From the NCBI RefSeq assembly GCF_000003815.2, contig NC_049979.1, positions 13,611,010 to 13,675,009 on the forward strand: a stretch of 64,000 nt of DNA, in the 5' to 3' direction. The position numbers were made by a program, and so were the translations under genes. Position 1 is the first letter of the stretch; every line of letters starts with the position of its first letter. Positions 22,334 through 34,786 of the stretch are shown here, piece by piece. A model generated the notes under the pieces. It had not been told where the DNA came from, made no database searches, and was given only the letters and a program-made list of their open reading frames with translations. Origin of the DNA: Branchiostoma floridae (taxonomy: Eukaryota > Chordata > Leptocardii > Amphioxiformes > Branchiostomatidae).

Positions 22334-24945
22334 CGTTTTCAGGTCGAGTGGATAGGTAATTACCGTAACCCCCCGGGTTCTGCCAGTCTAACCAGTTACC
22401 AGTTTTGTGGTAGTCATCATCTCTGACAAAACTTTTACGATTTGTTTCCAAAACACAAGTCAGGCCTGGTTGTTGGCATGTGTGCGTACTGCGATATCAC
22501 GCAATGCTCCCTGTCCTGGGTACGAGTCACCGATACTACACACACACACATCACGTCTCTGACTCTGTGAGGCACATTCATCTCTCGTGTACCTAAAGTT
22601 TCACTGATTAAGCAGCTTAGTCTTTCTTATCCTCATTGATTTCACTGAGGTCTTAAAGGATGCAAATCAAAGTCTTTTGGTCATTTAAACACGACTCGGC
22701 TGTCAGGACTGGAGGTCTGATTACTGCAGCTGGTTTAGGAAAGGGCTTTACCTTTCAGTTTCACCAGAACATAAAACTAAAATAATGAAATCACAAAAAA
22801 TGGTGGTAATAGCACGATGACCAATGCATTAATTTTCTTCGGCCTCACCTGTCGGTTTCCGCTGGGAACATTTACATATTCCCCGGTTACCCGGGTTAGC
22901 ACATCCTTACGTAGGCAATGCGCGCCAGTTTACACGTCTGTTTACCGCAGGGCGATCACGGGAAGTTGTGACTCCTGCTTCCTCGAACAACTACGGATAC
23001 AGCGTAGGTTTCTACCAGACAATCAAACGTGGCGGCGAAACGCAAGGTCTCAGGTAGGTCTATTTTTCTCTTCGTCTTCGTGATCTCACTCGGCTACACA
23101 CCTGGCTATACACCTGGCTACAGGTGAGCACGGAGTTTGTCGCACAGGTCGGACAGGTGGTCCTGTGGTTACTGTCGCTTACATGTTTCATTTGTGACGG
23201 TTGTTGTTGTTGGATTCTGTCAAGTCTAGAAGGTGAATGAAAAAGAATGGGATAGATATGACAGACTCTCTTCTGGAAAATGTTTCCGGTGCTTGCATGG
23301 CTGAACAGATTTGTCCACGCGTTTCCTCGTTGCTGGTGTGTCGTTCAATCAGGGGTTGGAGAAACTGTCGCTGCGACAAACAGTTATTATTACTATAACC
23401 AATGAGGTTTAAATATAACGGGTGACTATATAAAATCGGGAAGTCTGCACAGCATGTGGGGTACGATTTGCGTCGACAAGTTACTAGGCGCGTCGTTCCT
23501 GTAAAAGTGTAACCATCGGTATGTGAACCATCCATTCCGAGCCCTGTGGGACTGGCGTACAATGGCGAGTTATCTATATAAATTATCTGCCAGTTATGAA
23601 TTACGAGACTGGTGGTACATGCTGACAAACCTAATAGAGATGACACTCCCTTCAAATTTAGGCAGTTGACAGAATACCTTGTCTAGACTTGGACTGGTCT
23701 GCTTCGTCGACGTTAGCAGTTACCTTCCACCCGCGCCTAGGAACCATTGACACATGCCTCAGTAGGTTTGTTACAGGAAACTTGCGACTTACAGGAGGTT
23801 TAAGCAAGGAGGCTAAACCTGAATGCGTTAAGTGTTGGATCGACCAAAATGTAGAGGAAGAGGCATTTTTCCTCTGAGATTAACAAGAATTAAGTTGAGG
23901 CTTACTCAGGATTGCGGTGCCTGGTATTGGATTACTGTCTTCAGCACACGGGCTTAAACGTTTAACGATGATTTCAGTAGGATAATAGATGTTAAGCTCA
24001 ACTTAGTCATTGTACAGCCTGTATGTATATAACAAAGTTAAGCCACAGGTATATTGTATTTTGGGAGCAACGTACAGCCGTCCTGAGGTCTGAACTTGTT
24101 TATTAAGAAGTTTACTAGGTTAAAATAAGCCCCTGATTTTGCCAGTTTGTTTGCTTCGGAATATCTTCCCATTCCAAACCTGCCATAACATATCCAAACT
24201 ATTGTCAAAAAGGTCATTTGACCCCGACAAGTGCATGATAAATGATGTCATTGCCGCGCGGAATGACAACCGTATTGATACTGAGCTCTGACTGCGTGGG
24301 CCATCGTTACCTAGCAACGCACAACAACAAGTTATGCTACCCTCAACTAGGTTATTGAGTTCTTGGTATCCTGGAAGAAAAAAAAATAAAACATACATTA
24401 TGACAGATAGTCGTGTGCAATACAAAATACAAGACCGTCTTTAATCGCTATTTCCGAAAAAGAACTTTCACATGAAATTTTGATTCACGCACAGCAGACA
24501 ACAGAAGTATCCTTCTGTAACAGTTCTCGCAAGGATCGCTAGATCCCCTCGTCTCCAATTGATTTGTTCAATATAATCCCAAAGTGTTTTAGTACAGCCT
24601 GTCAAAAAAGTACACATCGTTCGCCCTGACTTGTAAACCAGGAATATAAAATGCCATGACTATGAGGTAAATCATGGTCTGCCGTGGGCGCTTATTCAAC
24701 ACACGCGACATGCGGGTACCGTCCTTCGCAGCCTGCTACAAAATCACTGAAAACAAAAGTCTAGTCTTCAGACATTTGGATTGCCTTTGAAGATGAGGCT
24801 CATTATAAGACGAGAGTGGGAATTAAAGTAGGCTGGTTTGTAAACATAATTGCGCCGACATTTGGTAGACGGGTAAAACAAGAATGGGTTTCTCTGTCGA
24901 GCCTCATTTGAGTTCAGTCGATACCGTATGAGGTACTAAGCAGCT
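22334..24945. other. Intergenic stretch, no gene supported
   Basis: A 155-codon open frame (23188-23655, minus) is the longest but shows no domain, atypical composition and no splice context. The exon-like run ending GTCTCAG before GTAGGT at about 23053 could be a noncoding first exon of the gene downstream, but nothing proves it. Confidence 0.4.
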
Positions 24946-25063
24946 ACACAACACAACACAACACAACACAACACAACACAACACAACACAACACAACACA
25001 ACACAACACAACACAACACAACAAAACACAACACAACACAACACAACACAACACAACAAAACA
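24946..25063. repeat. ACAAC pentanucleotide microsatellite
   Basis: About 23 tandem copies of CACAA occur with two imperfect units (ACAAAACAC). On the minus strand this creates a spurious open frame of Cys/Val/Leu. Confidence 0.97.
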
Positions 25064-26259
25064 CCGGTGTCTAGTAGAAAAGGGCAGGTGGACCTCCTCG
25101 GGCTCAAACTCCCGGAGCACTATTATCTCGGTGGGCCTGACTGTCTTGGGTCACCGAATAAACTGTCCTAGCTGCCCGATCCCGGCTGGCTCCCAGGGTA
25201 CCCTGTAGGACGTGTCACCTCCCAAACGGGGTATATGGGTCATTTAGGAGTCTTACTGACCATTAACCTCATTACATTTTAGCATCAGATTGACAGTTTC
25301 CGTGCACGTATTAGATATACCATAGAATACTTATGGCATAAACCTGAAATTGTCGTAAAACAGTCAAATTGAACAAAGCAATGACATACAACAGACTATT
25401 TCCACATAATTGGGCCGCGTGATACATATTATATAGACAAGTGATCTGAACGTCCTGGGTATGACTGAATTGCGAAAACGCTGTTGAATACAGCGAAGGA
25501 AGACCTTGCTTGAGATCTTCATTCCGACATTAGATGACAGCATTCTCTGTCATCATCACCCAGGCTCACATTTTGTTAGACTTAAAAAATCTGCCGTGCT
25601 TACCACATTAACCGTGGCATTTATAGACTATACATTTTTATCACTTCCGCTTGGATAGACAGAGAACAACAGAAACGTTTTGCACGATATGAGATTGCAC
25701 GACGACCGGGTCACGTCACTCTAGATAGCGTCTTTTGCCCACGTAGGTTGCATCAAAACGTCCTATGGAAGCTAAAATAACTTTCTGCCAAGTTTACAAA
25801 CATCGCATTAGACCAGTTACTGAATACGCTGCATGGTTATCAAAGCAGTACGCACAAGTTGTCAATAACACTATCAGAGATCGTAAGGGAAAATGAAGTC
25901 ATCTCCCCGCAAATATGAATACTGCCCAACGCCAATTGGAAAATCACGATTGTTCTTGGGGCGGACGTACACCGTCCTTCGATTAAAGAACTGACTGCTA
26001 CATTGCTAATCACACTGGGTCGTTATCAGAAAACTCTTTGGATTTCTCAGATATGAAAAGGTAATATTTAACCGATATCATAAGTCACATCAGCGCTGAC
26101 GCAGGCGGGTCACAGGTCAGGTGCTGTACCGATGCGGACACACCTGTCGGCTTATGGCGGGCTTATTTTCCTTGGCACGGACGAGCCTGTTGTTGTAACT
26201 AATCAATCTGTTTGGGCCGTTTCAGAATCATTGTGTGCTGATTGGAGAAAATTACTGAT
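25064..26259. other. Intergenic stretch, no gene seen
   Basis: No open frame or structured repeat of note. The part after about 26260 is likely the leader of the gene that follows. Confidence 0.5.
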
Positions 26260-26485
26260 CTGAGTTGTGCTCATCTGTGAGGACTGTTCCAGCGGCTGCA
26301 GAGCGGGACACAAGGGTAGCAGTGCGAGTCTAGACAGTGGCAAGACAGAAAGCATTGTTTCGTCTCCATTCTTAAGAGGCAACTGTTGTGTCTTAGGGCT
26401 AAGAAATCATTGAAGAGTGGTGTGAAGATTACTGAAGATTATTGGTTCGGAAAATATCCTGCCTGCTGTGAATATACCTGGTAAA

Positions 26486-29400
26486 ATGTCATCGGACCTG
26501 ACCAACGGGCACATGGAAGAACCTTCCGCGGGTGAGGACGCGCCTAAGCCCGAGCGTGGTGGGCTGGACCAGGCGGCTCAGGACTGGGTGGCGGGCGTGA
26601 AGGAACGGGAGGAGCTGCGGAAGCAGATCCAGGAGAAAGACTCGGAACTGCTGGCCGCACAGAAGAAGGTATACGAGCTGATGAAGAAAGTCGAGACCTT
26701 AGAGGGGAGACTGGAGGTGAGACTATATCATTTCACTTCCACCTTTCTTGTCTGTCCCCCAATCGTCCATCTGTATTGCTTATAGGTATCATAGTGTAGC
26801 GCATACGAAATTGATACATAAACCTCTTATTAATGTGCATGTAAAGCTAACACAGTGGAGAAAACTGTGTATAGAATGTTCTATCTATTGGTCTGGTGAC
26901 GCATTTCTGATCTTCTCAGCGGTGTTCAAGTGTTGCAGTCCGATAACTCAAGTTTCATATGTAACAACACGCTATTGAAAATCTTTGAAAAGGTTATTTT
27001 ATGTTTCTACGTTGTTTTAGTGTGTAAGTTTAATCCACTGTTACTAACAGTGAGCCGACACAATCCGCTGTTATAGCCGGCACAACGCAGCGGTCAGAAC
27101 GGGTACGTGTTGCCCGCTATAACAAAGTGACCCACAGGTGAGCAGACAGAGTTGACAGTTGTGTTTTAGACTCACAGTTTTTCAATGTCTCTCCATCCTG
27201 CTGACGTTTGGAGCTGCGGGTACGTCGTCGCCACATCCGGGTACGTTGTGATATGATTGCCATGGGAACCCCAGCTGACAACGGTGTAGTTGGCGATCTA
27301 GTCAAGTTTTTCTAGATCTACTGGGTGTTTCCACAAAGAATCAGCTTTGTTTCGATCCATGAAATAGAAGTTTCAGTGGGGTTTGATTTGATTGACGTCT
27401 TTCATTCATTTCGAAGGAAGGCATTTCAACACCTGACAGTAGCATCATTTATTTAGTTAGCAGTATGGAAAGTAGCATTTAGAGTTAACGGAGATGGCAA
27501 ATATTGTGTGCCTTAGGTCCTAGATATTGTAAGGGAAGATCAAGGTATGCCCACTGACTTGTACAGTACAGCAAGTGCTATGGTTCAAAGTAAAGCCATA
27601 AACGCACATTCCAGAAAATGTATAGGAGCTATCGTAAACAGAGCAAGAGCGATAAGACAAAGATAACTACACAATAATAAGAAGATGCCAGTCAACAGAA
27701 TTATTGATAGGATAGCCTAACCGTACAGGGGACCTTTGGCCTCTTTCCTATCTTAGCTATTTGACACGCCTATGGATGTAGTGTGGATGTCAAATTGGAA
27801 CGGGTCTAGAGTGAAATTGACAAATGCTGTTACCTTTTCTTTTCATCAAGCAATTTACTCTTGAAGTCTTTTTATACAGTTTTCTCTGTAAGGCCCTGTA
27901 TCTGAGAGTCGATTAAAGTAGTCAGCAAACAGAACCCCTTTACAGAACCTGTACAGATCTGTAAACAGCGACCAACTGTTATCAATATTTGAGTTGGTTG
28001 TTTATGGCGTTTGCTCTGTGAAACGCAGTGCTCAACGTGTGTTTAAGACACCTGTGGACACTCAATGATTGCCCAATTATTGCACAATTTTGACAAACAT
28101 GGAAAATATGTATAACGATATGTGTAACGTTATCACTTTGTACCAACTTCTTCCCATTATGCGTACCATCATGACAATGGTAGTGACGTGCCCCACGTGT
28201 CATTTCTCTCTCTGATGTTATCTCAGCATCACGACTATCACACAGTTGCTTCCCAACCAGTTTTGAGCTACTGTCGTCACAAGTAAGTAAAATATGTTCC
28301 CGTTTTTTTTTTCTGTGATCTTTGCGTTTGACGTCATTTCCTGTCTTTCTCGTAGCTTCGAGAGTTGAACATCCGGGCTCAGGCGTTACTGGTAAGTAAC
28401 TGAACTACATTTATGCACTTAGCGCTGTTTTAGAACCTGGAATCATGCACTGCCATTCGGCCAGCTCTTTCTATAACGACTCCGGACAGCATGTAATCAG
28501 ACAGGCTGGCGTGCATGACACGCCCAGCTTTAAATCAAATCCTGAGGATTGCACCTCATAAGCACCCTCAACTGTCGCCATGGTCACGTTTATGGGTCGC
28601 AAATAGTTGGGTCCGTTCTAATTCAGTAACTTGTTCGGTGATTCACAATTTAGAGGCTTTTCAGATATTAAGTCATGTCTAAAGAAAGCCATGCCATCTC
28701 CCAGGTTGTCTTTATGCTATACTGTCTGTGCAGTTGATGCTATACATAAAGTCTTGGGGAAACAGCCGGAGTTTAAAATCGGCTCTCGCCGGTGCTAAAG
28801 AAACATTGCCTTTGTTGTCCTACCTCCCAGAGGGTATTACGTTTTGCCGTATATACTTCAACAAGAAAAACCAACTGTGCCAGCTTACAGTACTTTCCAA
28901 ATAGAATGTGAAAGCTTCGGTGATGGCCTGGTAAAGCGATACCGCGCGTATGCGCTCGCTTATTTACATGGTCAGTAAAATGGATACGTTTACCCATGAG
29001 AAATTTTGATTTGCTATTCAAATTATCTAAAATTATCTAAATCAGAAAGACGATGTAACAGTTTGTGACCTTATGAAATCTATTTCACGCTGTCCAAACT
29101 TTAACACTAACATGTCAGTATAAAGACTAACGTTACCATCATATCGTACGTGAATCTGCCATTTCATTTTATTGTCATCATCAAAATCCATTTTCTATTC
29201 CGGTGCGAAGCCTGCCTCAGCCAAGAACAAAGTAACAGTGTAAATGAATTGGGGCTGTCCAGTCTGATCGCCTGAGCTGTCCTATCGAGCCTGACTCCGA
29301 GACTACGAAGACCTGTCACATATTAGTCTGTCTGCCCTGTCAGCCCTGTCAATATTTTGCCATCACCATGGCGACAGCGTTTATTCATGGCCTGAGGCAC

Positions 29401-31350
29401 TTCGCGTTGTTTGTGGCTGAAAGGTCGGCCTATCTGACCGAAACATGGCTGGAGCAGAAAAAGTAAAAGAATCCTAATTCAAAGGAATTTCCATAATTCT
29501 ACAAACGTATTTAGTAACGATTTCTACTCTGAAGCTTCCCTTTGAAAACCATTGCCCTGGGGGGCGGGCTGCAATCCAGGCTGACCCGACGAAACAAAAC
29601 AGTTAACAAAAAGCTGCAAAAGTTGCAAGAGTCCCTTTAAATGACTCCGAAGAGCCACCTGTTAATGGCGGTGTGCATGGAAAATATGTTCTCAAGGGAG
29701 TTTCGGAGAATAAAGAGTACTGCATAACTTATCAACGCGAAGCTGAAATACATGTACCCGAGGTAGTTGGAGACCTAAGATAAGAACACTCCTTGGAATA
29801 AAGAATCACATTCGGCAAGTTAAGACTTCGTAACAAATTGTGTACACCCATTACTAGTAATTGTTTGGATAAACCCAGTTTGAATCAACTTGATGAAATT
29901 GTCTAGTTGGGGTTTCTTTCCCATCTGATCAATTGTGTTATAAAACTATAACCTCAAGGTGAATGTTTACAAGTGGTTGTAACATCTCCCGCTGCACAGG
30001 TGAACCACAGCGCCGCCAACGATCTTCCGAAGAGGCGAAGACACCCAAAGAGGCGCAAGAAGAAGAAGGGCGCGAAGGATAAGACTAAGGAGGAGAAAGA
30101 TGAGGACGAAGACGAGCAGGACACCTACAGATACTACACGGTTTGTCCACTACGTTTTTCGTGCTGCTATTTATTAAAGACAGGCACATGCTTGAATCCC
30201 ATAGGTTATAAAACAAATTAAACGTAGGGCAACCCGGTTCAAAGAGAGCGTACCAGTTATTCAGAGAAAAAAGATATATGGAATTGAAAAGAAATCAAAG
30301 CTAGGAAAATCAGTGATACATGGTCTAACTTGCCACCTATTCCGCCTCAGGAAATCGCTGAGAAGTTCCCCAACATGAAACTTTCCACCATCCTAGATGC
30401 AGAGAAGAAGTTCGTAGCAGCAGATGAGGACGGGAATGGGGTGAGTATGAGACACGTGCAATTCGCATGTCCGCTGCTTCATTCCTACATCAATGCAGCA
30501 GTGACTCTGCTTGACCGAAGTCTTTATTTTTTTGTCATTGACTCTTGGGGAGAATGGGCCTCGAAATGGACTGGCATTTTCAAAACCTAGTCGGATCTAT
30601 TTGACGATATTCTAAGACGACATCATTGACACAAAATACTAAGCGCCCCATGAAGGCGATCTCACGACCTTGACCAATTCTATTTTTCAGACCATTGACG
30701 AGGGCGAACTTGAAAAGATCCTGGACACCGACAACACGATGTTCACTAAGGACCAGGTCAAAGGCATCATGAAGGAGGTGGATTTGGACGATACAGGCAA
30801 CTTGGATTTCTTGGAATGTTTGGCGGTGAGTGATGTATATAGAGTAGTATGCTTCTGTAAGTTGAGGAAGCCCAGGTAGAATCCGATTTCCTGAAAAGCG
30901 TTACGCTTCCAGGTATGATTGACAGTATTGTGAGCGATGGAAGTCGGAACCCAGAACCACGTTTTCAGTTTTCTTCGAAAACCGGGATATCACACTATCT
31001 ATTAGTATCAATTAAATACACGCGACCAGTTTTGTAGCCTACGATATCGCCATGTGCATAAAAGTTGGGTTTTCTTAATTCTCACATGAAAAACGTCGAC
31101 CAGCGCCTGAGATCTGGAAGACGATATATTGTACCTCTTTATCTGCAGTCCCCATGACCACTCATGGCGAAATATCCTCTAACTACATGTACACAAACTC
31201 GTGTAGTGCACACATCTTAAATATGGGGCAGTCATCTATACCATATTTGTTGTTTTCTTCCAGATCATGGATCGTCTGCAGTCCCACAGAAAGACAAACC
31301 TTCCCTCCTCGCTTCAGAACAACAAAAGCAACGTCTGTGTAGTGCAGTAA
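26486..31350 (+). CDS. Coiled-coil/EF-hand protein with C-terminal CaaX box
   Basis: Likely a calcium-binding, lipid-anchored protein; the family is not recognised. Coding exons are 26486-26716, 28356-28391, 30000-30140, 30351-30440, 30691-30825 and 31264-31350, all phase 0 with GT/AG introns, giving 239 aa. The ATG at 26486 is the first in frame. Residues about 37-89 are charged and heptad-like, hence a probable coiled coil. Residues 100-112 are polybasic (KRRRHPKRRKKKK) and could be a nuclear signal or acidic-lipid contact; an acidic run follows at 119-130. Two canonical EF-hand loops lie at 161-172 (D161, D163, N165, T167, D169, E172) and 197-208 (D197, D199, T201, N203, D205, E208). The first loop is split by an intron. 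The protein ends C236-V-V-Q239, a CaaX motif expected to favour farnesylation. Confidence 0.88.
26717..29999 (+). other. Introns 1 and 2 of the EF-hand gene
   Basis: Two introns of about 1.6 kb flank the 36-nt exon at 28356-28391. I see no other gene on either strand here. A TGACGTCA site lies near 28329, just upstream of the small exon. Confidence 0.6.
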
Positions 31351-31478
31351 GCCGACAGATCGCTAGAGGCCGTTGGCGTGGGGTGTGACCAAGGTCGAAG
31401 ATTTCTGGGCCCTTTGCGACGAAAAACAAGTATACTAAGTAACACGATATTTTGTACATTCTAAAATGTTTATAAAAA

Positions 31479-31484
31479 AATAAA
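31479..31484 (+). terminator. Poly(A) signal of the EF-hand gene
   Basis: AATAAA lies 129 bases after the stop codon, in an A-rich context. It implies a short 3' UTR of about 150 bases. Confidence 0.75.
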
Positions 31485-32039
31485 GCCTTTCATGCGTTCT
31501 TCTTTATATACTATATTTTTGAAATCATGACAATGAGAAGTAAATACGAAGGCTGAGTGTACGCATATACATAATTTTATGTATCCTGGTGAGTTTACAA
31601 TTAACTTTTCATACGAGTATTGGTGTTACTGAGATCAGTTGAAATTGTCATGTCGCAGTAGAAAGTGGTAAGAGATATCAAGACCAATTGTAAAGGACAA
31701 AATCTGTACATTAGCCAAGCAAGCTTATGACTGCATAACGTTGCATTACCTGTCTATTCAAGACAGCATTCCTGAAGCAGGATTAGCTTTTGTAAGGACA
31801 TTATCCAATACGTGTCATGGCTCTTTCCCCAAAGTCGAGGATGTGAAAATACAACCTTTACCAAATTATACAAATTCCATCTATTTCACACATACTTGAA
31901 ATATGCATGCAGCGGTTATATACATGTACCATGATGGATAACCAAATACTCACTTGTTTTAGAGATGTTTTCCCACATGTACAATGTAACCCTGCACATG
32001 TCTGGTGGAGGATACCCGAAATATAAGCAGACTAGTCTG

Positions 32040-34211
32040 TACAGTGAGGAAAGCTTTATTTCCCAGTCTTCCCCGACACATTGGGGGAGTGGACACAATT
32101 CTGTACAAAGCATGGGCTCCTATCTTCACTTGTCACCCGTACAATACAAATACATGTACAAATTTATGTACAGACAAGGGTGACTACCTACTGTGGGATA
32201 CTTATGTACACACTGTGATGTAGGTGAGACTGAGGCCACAAGGGTGCTGGCAGCACCTCTCTTTAGTAAACAAAAATCAAATGACATCAGTAAACAATAT
32301 TGACAACAAGAAATTGGTTACGATTGGGCCTATACAAGATATTTTTGTTTAGATAAACACAATTCTATACATGTTACCGAGATTGTACTCAAATAAAAAC
32401 ATTATTTTCATCAATTAGCTCCCAGCCACTGATTTTCCTTTTTGGACAATTCATACAAATATCAATTTCATGTCAACACTGATTGTATGTATTACTGACT
32501 GGGTTGGTGTCTCTACTCCTTCTGTGCTCTCTGGCTAAGTCAGACCAACAAATCCATATACAAAACTATATCAACCCAAACATTTAAAAAAAGTCTTTTA
32601 CAACAAAATGCTGTATAAAATATTTAAAACATAATGCTCATTGAGCACACTACAAATGTATATCCTCAACAAAATATACAGTATTATCAATGTTAACAAC
32701 ACCCATTTCACCTGTCATCTAGCCTAGCTATCCACAAGTTAATTTTCACTATCAGTAAATTCCTCATCAGTTCAAGAAGGAAAAATGGTACAAACTGGAC
32801 AATAATGGATCAATTAATTACAACCATTGCTGATTCAAACACATGACCACTCAGGCACTGGCAAAAACTGCAACAAAAAGCTATGTTACACAGCAGGATA
32901 TTTTGAGACAGTAGTTAAGAAGTTCCGTGTCAACTGTGTCGGCCATAAGGGCTCACTTGGGTAGACTTGTACACTAACTACCTTTCCTACTTGCCAGGTC
33001 TTAAGTCAAGCCTTACTAAATGATTCTTGTTCAATGAAGAAAATACTTCAGCTTGATTCTGCTATTGCCTACTTAAGCACACTGACAGGGGTGCATGTTG
33101 ACGTGAAGTTGTCTTTAAATACATTTGGTGTGTATGGATGATGATAAAGCATTTCTTATGAAGCCTTATCTGAAAAAAAAACAAAACAACTAAGGGTTGA
33201 ACTCAAGTAGTAGACAAACTATCTAGGGTTACCCATCAAGTTGCATAGGGATACTACCTATATCTATACTAGCAAGATAAAAAGGTTCCCTTGAACAGCT
33301 AGAGCATTCTCCGAGAACTGTCCCAGATGGCAAGTTTATCCACATGGCCAGGCTAACTCCCACTATTAAAATGACATCCAACGTGAACTACACAGACAGA
33401 ACAGCACAACACTTGGAATAACCTACTAGTAACACAGAACACCATGCATATCTACTATTGGTTGAACCAGTAGATACTGTGTCAGACATACATCATACTG
33501 TAAGTGGAGGGATACAGGGAATGTGGTCACTGGCTGGTTATTTCCAACAAGGCGATCTTTAATGAATGGATTTTGAATTCAGAGTAGATACATTCTAGAA
33601 GAATTTCTGTAATTATTCACTAAAAAGCATCTACTTTTATGTAGCCTGATCATTTACAATAATTGTTGTTTCAACCTATTCTTTCTGGATTTATGGATGC
33701 AAAAGTCTTGATGTAAAAAAAAATCCAGTTCATCAAACAACAAAACCCTTAGTCTAATACTGTGTGCAACACATTACTGACAGTTTGGTTTCATGAAAAC
33801 ATTGTTCATAGACTAGACATTTGGACTACCTAATGTTTGTATTTCATATTCCTTACTTTCAAACAAATAATTCTGTAAAACTTCCACTCTGTTGTTCAAT
33901 GCTTCTTACAAAATATGCCCTGTATGACTCACAGCTGGGTAATTATTTTCCGATCCGGTCATCCCCTGCAAACTAATACATGTAGTACGATCCACAGTGA
34001 CGGGGCTGTTACTGATTGTAGAGGTTTCCTGTGGCTGTGTTCCTCCAAACTTCCTACAGTAGAAAGTGGACAGTCATCTGAAGCACTGTGAGTTAAGTTT
34101 CTGCAAGTCACACATGAAGATGGACTGTAATGGCCATTGTTATGTGAAGTCACCAGGATTCTCTAGCACTCCCCAGGATGTGTCTCAGCGTATGTCTGTC
34201 ACCAAATGAAG
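32040..34211 (-). other. Probable SIPA1L 3' UTR
   Basis: This stretch lies between the SIPA1L stop (34212) and the AATAAA at 32055. It lacks open frames above about 70 codons and splice-bounded exons, and is AT-rich with no satellite. A long 3' UTR is the simplest reading; no direct evidence of transcription can be seen. Confidence 0.55.
32055..32060 (-). terminator. Poly(A) signal of the SIPA1L gene
   Basis: On the minus strand this reads AATAAA (GGGAAATAAAGC context), about 2.15 kb after the SIPA1L stop. It faces the EF-hand gene's signal at 31479, so the two genes end tail to tail. Confidence 0.6.
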
Positions 34212-34786
34212 TTATTGCCTGTCGATGGTGTTGAAGAACCATTCGGTGAACTTGCGCAGCTGTGCAGCAGCTGTCTGGGACTCCTCCTGCAGCCGCACGT
34301 TGTCCTGCCGCAGCTGCTCATTCTCCGCCTGCAGCGCTGCCTTCTCCTGACGCTCCTGACAGAACAAGGACAAATGTTTTGAGTGTGATATTGTCTGGAT
34401 GGGAACTAATCTGTTAATAATCAGATGTGCAACAACAGTATGGGGCCCGCTGTTCTAGCATTGATTCATACAACGTGAGGAACATTTCTTTCCCTGGAAA
34501 GACTAATGAAGCATGTAGAATTTTCACGCGTACCTTTCTCAGCTCCTCCTGGAGTTGGCGCACCCGTGTCTCCAGCTCTGTGGAGCGCTGAAGGGCTGAC
34601 TGTGGTCTGTGGGGGGCAGAAACATGTGATCAGATCCACAACTCAACAGTATACTGTTGGCAGTAAAGCTAAAAAATGTATTCTTGATAACTGGTCCACA
34701 AACAGTACATTCAAATTAACAAACAAATAACCAAAAACAAACCTTCTCCCTCTCTGGGACTCCTCTGGGTCTCTCCTTAGCTGCTG
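34212..34786 (-). CDS. SIPA1L: SIPA1L exons 26-28: C-terminal coiled coil
   Basis: These exons encode residues about 1644-1729, with heptads in [35 protein letters not shown] and AAAQLRKF. The protein ends [12 protein letters not shown], a closing block typical of SIPA1L proteins. The stop TAA is at 34214-34212. The acceptor of exon 26 could be at 34786 or three bases later (CAG repeat), which would only remove one Gln. Confidence 0.93.

Noticed and set aside
23188-23655. 155-codon minus-strand frame
   Set aside because: Uneven composition, no domain, no splice context and AT-rich surroundings.
24904-25107. Cys/Val/Leu-rich minus-strand frame
   Set aside because: Pure translation of the CACAA microsatellite.
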